Positions 61,663-64,000 of a stretch of 64,000 nucleotides of DNA are shown here, in pieces (positions within the stretch are counted from its first letter, which is position 1; each line of letters starts with the position of its first letter). Location: positions 5,456,001 to 5,520,000 of the forward strand of contig NZ_CP015992.1 in NCBI RefSeq assembly GCF_001708505.1. The letters are read 5' to 3'. The notes beneath the pieces were generated by a model that saw only the letters and a list, made by a program, of their open reading frames with translations, did not search any database and had not been told where the DNA came from. The stretch is from Pseudomonas sp. TCU-HL1. Its GTDB lineage: Bacteria > Pseudomonadota > Gammaproteobacteria > Pseudomonadales > Pseudomonadaceae. The translations under genes and the position numbers were made by a program.

Positions 61663-62053
61663 CTGGCACTCCCTCTGCCGTGAGAACTACAGGCCCCTGC
61701 GTGTGGGGGCATCTTCACTTTGCGGCCAGCCATGAACCGCTTGCCCAATAACTTTCTTTTTCCCTGAAACTCTGGTTAGCAGAACTTTCAACGGTGCAAG
61801 AAAAATAGTTTTCCTGCTGATGCAACTTATTTACATGCGCAACGAGATCACTCCAAGTGGCTTCCGGAATACTCTTTATATGGGTACAAGAACCCATAAA
61901 TGGGTGAAAAAACCCACTATTGGGTGAACAGCCACACCCCCAAAAACCTATAACTTTGGTATTAATCCTTTCTTACAGTTGCGCCTAGGTAAACTCTCGA
62001 CAACGCTCAGCTTGCCTCAGGCAAACATCCCACCTGGCAAGGAGCTCACCGCT
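61663..62053. other. Divergent rcpC/flp control region, 391 bases
   Basis: The region is AT-richer than its surroundings and holds no convincing gene. It contains a 20-bp-period array (61880-61931), a TATTAAT box near 61960, and GGAG before flp. A 60-codon open frame at 61715-61897 on the minus strand lies inside it and lacks a ribosome site. Confidence 0.6.
61880..61931 (+). promoter_or_regulatory. 20-bp-period TGGGT-N6-ACCCA array upstream of flp
   Basis: Three units start at 61880, 61900 and 61920: ATGGGT-N6-ACCCAT, ATGGGT-N6-ACCCAC, and TTGGGT-N6-CCACAC, in which the right half is decayed. The period is exactly 20 bp, about two helical turns, so bound factors would sit on the same face. 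A -10-like TATTAAT follows 29 bases after the array, with no -35. A PprB-type activator binding here is the natural proposal. Confidence 0.75.
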
Positions 62054-62230
62054 ATGCCTCTGATGTCTCTGATCAAGAAGTTGAGGAAGTTCGTTAAAGA
62101 AGAAGAGGGCGCATCCGGACTTGAATACGCGATTGTTGCAGCCATGGTTGCAGCCGTAATCGTGACATTCAGCGGCGGCATATCCACTCGAGTCCAAGCA
62201 ATCTTCACAACCATAAGTACAAATCTCTGA
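62054..62230 (+). CDS. flp: Flp major pilin
   Basis: A 58-residue prepilin. A basic leader (SLIKKLRKFVKEEEG) precedes the processed sequence ASGLEYAIVAAMVAAVIVTF: Gly, then Glu at +5 and Tyr at +6, as required for Flp pilins, followed by the helical hydrophobic stretch. FppA should cut it. ATG 62054 has GGAG 10 bases upstream; ATG 62063 is also in frame. It is a single gene, divergent from the tad operon. Confidence 0.94.
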   Translation: MPLMSLIKKLRKFVKEEEGASGLEYAIVAAMVAAVIVTFSGGISTRVQAIFTTISTNL

Positions 62231-62317
62231 TCATCCGAACGAAAACTTAAAAGAACGTGAGAAATTCCGGCGCCGCTCAGTCCGGTCAAGGAATCTACGC
62301 TGGCAGGAGGCCCTCTC

Positions 62318-62731
62318 ATGAGCCAGTCCCCAATGCTCCGACAGCAACTGCTCCTGGTCGACGATGAAGAAGACATCCTGCTGGAACTGGCAGAGATGCT
62401 CGAAGGTGAAGGCTTCTATTGCCATACCGCTACGTCTGTCAGGAGTGCTATCGACCTGTTGTTGCTGCACCCGAACATCTCCCTGATCGTCACTGACCTG
62501 CGCATGCCCGAAGAGAGCGGAATGCGCCTGATCCAGCGTCTGCGTTCGCATACCTCCAAGCAGCACCTGCCCGTCATCGTGACCTCCGGCCATGCCGACA
62601 TGGACGACGTGATCGATGTACTGCGCCTGCAAGTGATCGACTTCTTCCGCAAACCCATCTACCTGGAACGCCTGGTCGAAGTGATCAAGGAACAGTTCCC
62701 GCAGCCACAGTTGAAACTGGTCAGTAACTGA
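62318..62731 (+). CDS. Single-domain response regulator
   Basis: A 137-residue receiver protein without output domain: acidic pair in LLVDDEEDILLE, phospho-acceptor Asp in LIVTDLRMPEESG, the Thr/Ser in VIVTSGHAD and Lys in FFRKPIYLERL. It could act as a phosphate shuttle or bind another protein. It lies 87 bases after flp on the same strand, so it may be linked to PprA/PprB signalling; that is inference. A terminator follows. Confidence 0.88.
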   Translation: MSQSPMLRQQLLLVDDEEDILLELAEMLEGEGFYCHTATSVRSAIDLLLLHPNISLIVTDLRMPEESGMRLIQRLRSHTSKQHLPVIVTSGHADMDDVIDVLRLQVIDFFRKPIYLERLVEVIKEQFPQPQLKLVSN

Positions 62732-62751
62732 AACCAGCGGATCGAACGAGT

Positions 62752-62780
62752 AAAGGCTGCCCGGGAAGGCGGCCTTTTTT
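62752..62780 (+). terminator. Rho-independent terminator after the response regulator
   Basis: AAAGGCTGCC, a short loop (CGGGAA) and GGCGGCCTTTTTT give a stem of about 7-8 bp with one mismatch, followed by T6. It is 20 bases after the stop. Confidence 0.82.
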
Positions 62781-62910
62781 ATAAGGCACGCCGCATCCCG
62801 CGCCAGACGGTCGTTCCAGTGATCCGACCGCGATCTGTCGGGTGATGAGCGTCCTCCAAACGCACGACCTCGGGCATACTTGGCGCCCCCTGAATCCTCC
62901 GGAGATAGCC

Positions 62911-63357
62911 ATGCCCACGGCCTGGTGGCTGCTCGCTCTGCCCTTCGTCGCCGGTTCCTTCCTGCCACTGCAGGCCGGCATCAACGGCCAGTTGGCCAAA
63001 CAGATATCCAGCGTGATGAGCGCAGCCCTGGTGTCCTTCGTGGTGGGCACCATCGCCCTGCTCGCGGTGGTGCTGATGCAGCGTGAACTGCCGACACTGG
63101 CTGCCCTCAAGGGCGTGAGCTGGTGGCAGTGGGGCGGCGGCCTGCTGGGGGCGGTGTTCATCGCCACTGCAGCCTTCGCGGGCCCGCGAATCGGCGCCCT
63201 GCTATTCATGGCGCTGGTGTTGGCAGGCCAGTTGAGCATGGCCCTGGCGCTGGATCATTTCGGCTGGGCCGGCTACCGCGAGGCACCGATCAGCATCGGC
63301 AAACTGGCGGGCCTGATGCTGATCATTGGCGGTGTCTGGCTCATTCGTCGGGGATGA
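62911..63357 (+). CDS. DMT-type small membrane protein (DUF606/YdcZ family)
   Basis: A 148-residue membrane protein with about five helices. WWLLALPFVAGSFLPLQAGINGQLAK and FVVGTIALLAVVL, then FGWAGYREAPISIGKLAGLMLIIGGVWL, match the YdcZ/DUF606 branch of the drug/metabolite transporters. Function unknown; two copies may pair. ATG 62911 follows CGGAG. Confidence 0.85.
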   Translation: MPTAWWLLALPFVAGSFLPLQAGINGQLAKQISSVMSAALVSFVVGTIALLAVVLMQRELPTLAALKGVSWWQWGGGLLGAVFIATAAFAGPRIGALLFMALVLAGQLSMALALDHFGWAGYREAPISIGKLAGLMLIIGGVWLIRRG

Positions 63358-63410
63358 TCAGTCAGGTAAGGTGGGCCGGGCGGCGCTCCCTACCTCTCCC
63401 GCTCTCACCT

Positions 63411-63452
63411 TGTGGGGGCGATTTCAATCGCGAAGCGGGCCGCAGGCCCGCC
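63411..63452. repeat. Family A composite repeat
   Basis: TGTGGGGGCGATTTCAATCGCG is followed by GCGGGCCGCAGGCCCGCC. It has the same two-dyad layout as the copies at 24230 and 30050. It lies between two convergent genes and may block read-through. Confidence 0.68.
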
Positions 63453-63461
63453 GCGTCACCC

Positions 63462-64000
63462 TCATAACCTGAACTTGCCCACCTGCTGCGCGAGGTCCCC
63501 GGCCAGGCGGCTCAAGGTCTGGCATTCCTCGCGGCAGCCACGCACTTCGCTGGCCGTGGCATGGGCCAGGTCGGCGATACCCTGGACGTTGCGGTTGATT
63601 TCCTCGGTCACTGAAGACTGCTCTTCGGTCGCCGCCGCCACCTGGTGGTTCATGTCGCTGATGCGCTCCACCTGGTCGGTGATCGCGCCTAGCGAGGTGC
63701 CGGTGCGCTGGCTGGCTTCCACACCGGTGCCGGTGGCCGCCTGGCCGGCGTGCATGGAGTGCACCGCCGTTTCGGCGCCGTGCTTGAGGCGCTGGATCAT
63801 CTGCTGGATTTCATCGGTGGACGCCTGGGTCCGGCTGGCCAGGGTACGCACCTCATCGGCGACCACGGCAAAGCCACGGCCCATCTCACCGGCGCGAGCG
63901 GCTTCGATGGCGGCGTTCAGCGCCAGCAGGTTGGTCTGCTCGGAGATGCCACGGATCACCGCCAGGACCTGGTCGATGGACGCCACCTGGCTGGCCAGTT
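63462..64000 (-). CDS. Methyl-accepting chemotaxis protein, 3' part (5' end beyond window)
   Basis: The last 179 residues of a chemoreceptor. The signalling hairpin tip is ALNAAIEAARAGEMGRGFAVVADEVRTLA, the CheA/CheW contact region, followed by the long coiled coil and the C-terminal VGKFRL. The sensory and membrane parts lie outside the window. In P. aeruginosa a chemoreceptor gene (pctC) also borders flp, which supports synteny. Confidence 0.9.
   Translation of the reverse strand, partial: LASQVASIDQVLAVIRGISEQTNLLALNAAIEAARAGEMGRGFAVVADEVRTLASRTQASTDEIQQMIQRLKHGAETAVHSMHAGQAATGTGVEASQRTGTSLGAITDQVERISDMNHQVAAATEEQSSVTEEINRNVQGIADLAHATASEVRGCREECQTLSRLAGDLAQQVGKFRL

Noticed and set aside
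61715..61897. A 60-codon minus-strand frame in the rcpC/flp gap
   Set aside because: It covers the regulatory array, has no ribosome site and shows no known motif.

Overview
The window is chromosomal DNA from a high-GC gammaproteobacterium, almost certainly a Pseudomonas of the P. aeruginosa/P. resinovorans kind. The gene sets fit that genus: CueR/CopA copper efflux, a ferritin of the BfrA/FtnA type, the selAB-fdhE-fdn block, and a Tad/Flp pilus locus with PprA/PprB-type regulators. Short dispersed palindromic repeats of two recurrent families lie between many genes. No search was run; calls rest on reading translated motifs, gene order and non-coding signals. || Layout. 1-3.8 kb: the 5' part of a MASE1 membrane sensor gene, a LysR regulator, two very small genes and a Bcr/CflA exporter. 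4.0-9.1 kb: an RND pump (permease and adaptor, no outer-membrane gene) divergent from a TetR repressor, with a 23-bp operator-like palindrome between them. 9.2-12.7 kb: a copper island (copZ, a small exported protein, copA, cueR) with two CueR-type dyads. 12.7-20 kb: EamA exporter, ferritin, RIO kinase, LysR/oxidoreductase and AraC/SBF-transporter pairs. 20.0-21.3 kb: an ISL3-family IS inserted in the T-tract of the thiolase terminator. 21.4-26.5 kb: a lipid-metabolism set (thiolase, long FabG-type reductase, MaoC-type dehydratase) with an AraC regulator. 26.5-30.5 kb: a MazG-like hydrolase, cmoM, two DUF4136 lipoproteins, a GNAT enzyme, a YbaK-type deacylase and a small secreted protein. || 30.5-38.2 kb is the accessory part: an IS110-family element with subterminal inverted repeats, tRNA-Sec (selC), then about 5.8 kb of cargo between selC and a 38-nt partial selC copy beside selB. 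Cargo is a hipBA module with three operators exactly 50 bp apart, a PAAR-DUF2235 (type VI phospholipase-like) effector with a DUF2931 lipoprotein as probable immunity, and a ParDE-type toxin-antitoxin pair. Remnants of tyrosine-integrase 3' ends and a perfect 19-bp inverted repeat mark selC as a repeatedly used integration site. || 38.2-47.4 kb: selB, selA, fdhE, fdnI, fdnH, fdnG. Together with selC this makes selenoprotein formate dehydrogenase; fdnG has an in-frame UGA (Sec) followed by a SECIS hairpin. 47.6-62.8 kb: the complete Tad/Flp pilus system (pprA, tadF, fppA, pprB, tadG, an unnamed gene, tadD, tadC, tadB, tadA, tadZ, rcpA, rcpC, flp) and a single-domain response regulator. The flp promoter region has a 20-bp-period array of TGGGT/ACCCA sites. 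The window ends with a small DMT-type transporter and the 3' part of a chemoreceptor gene.
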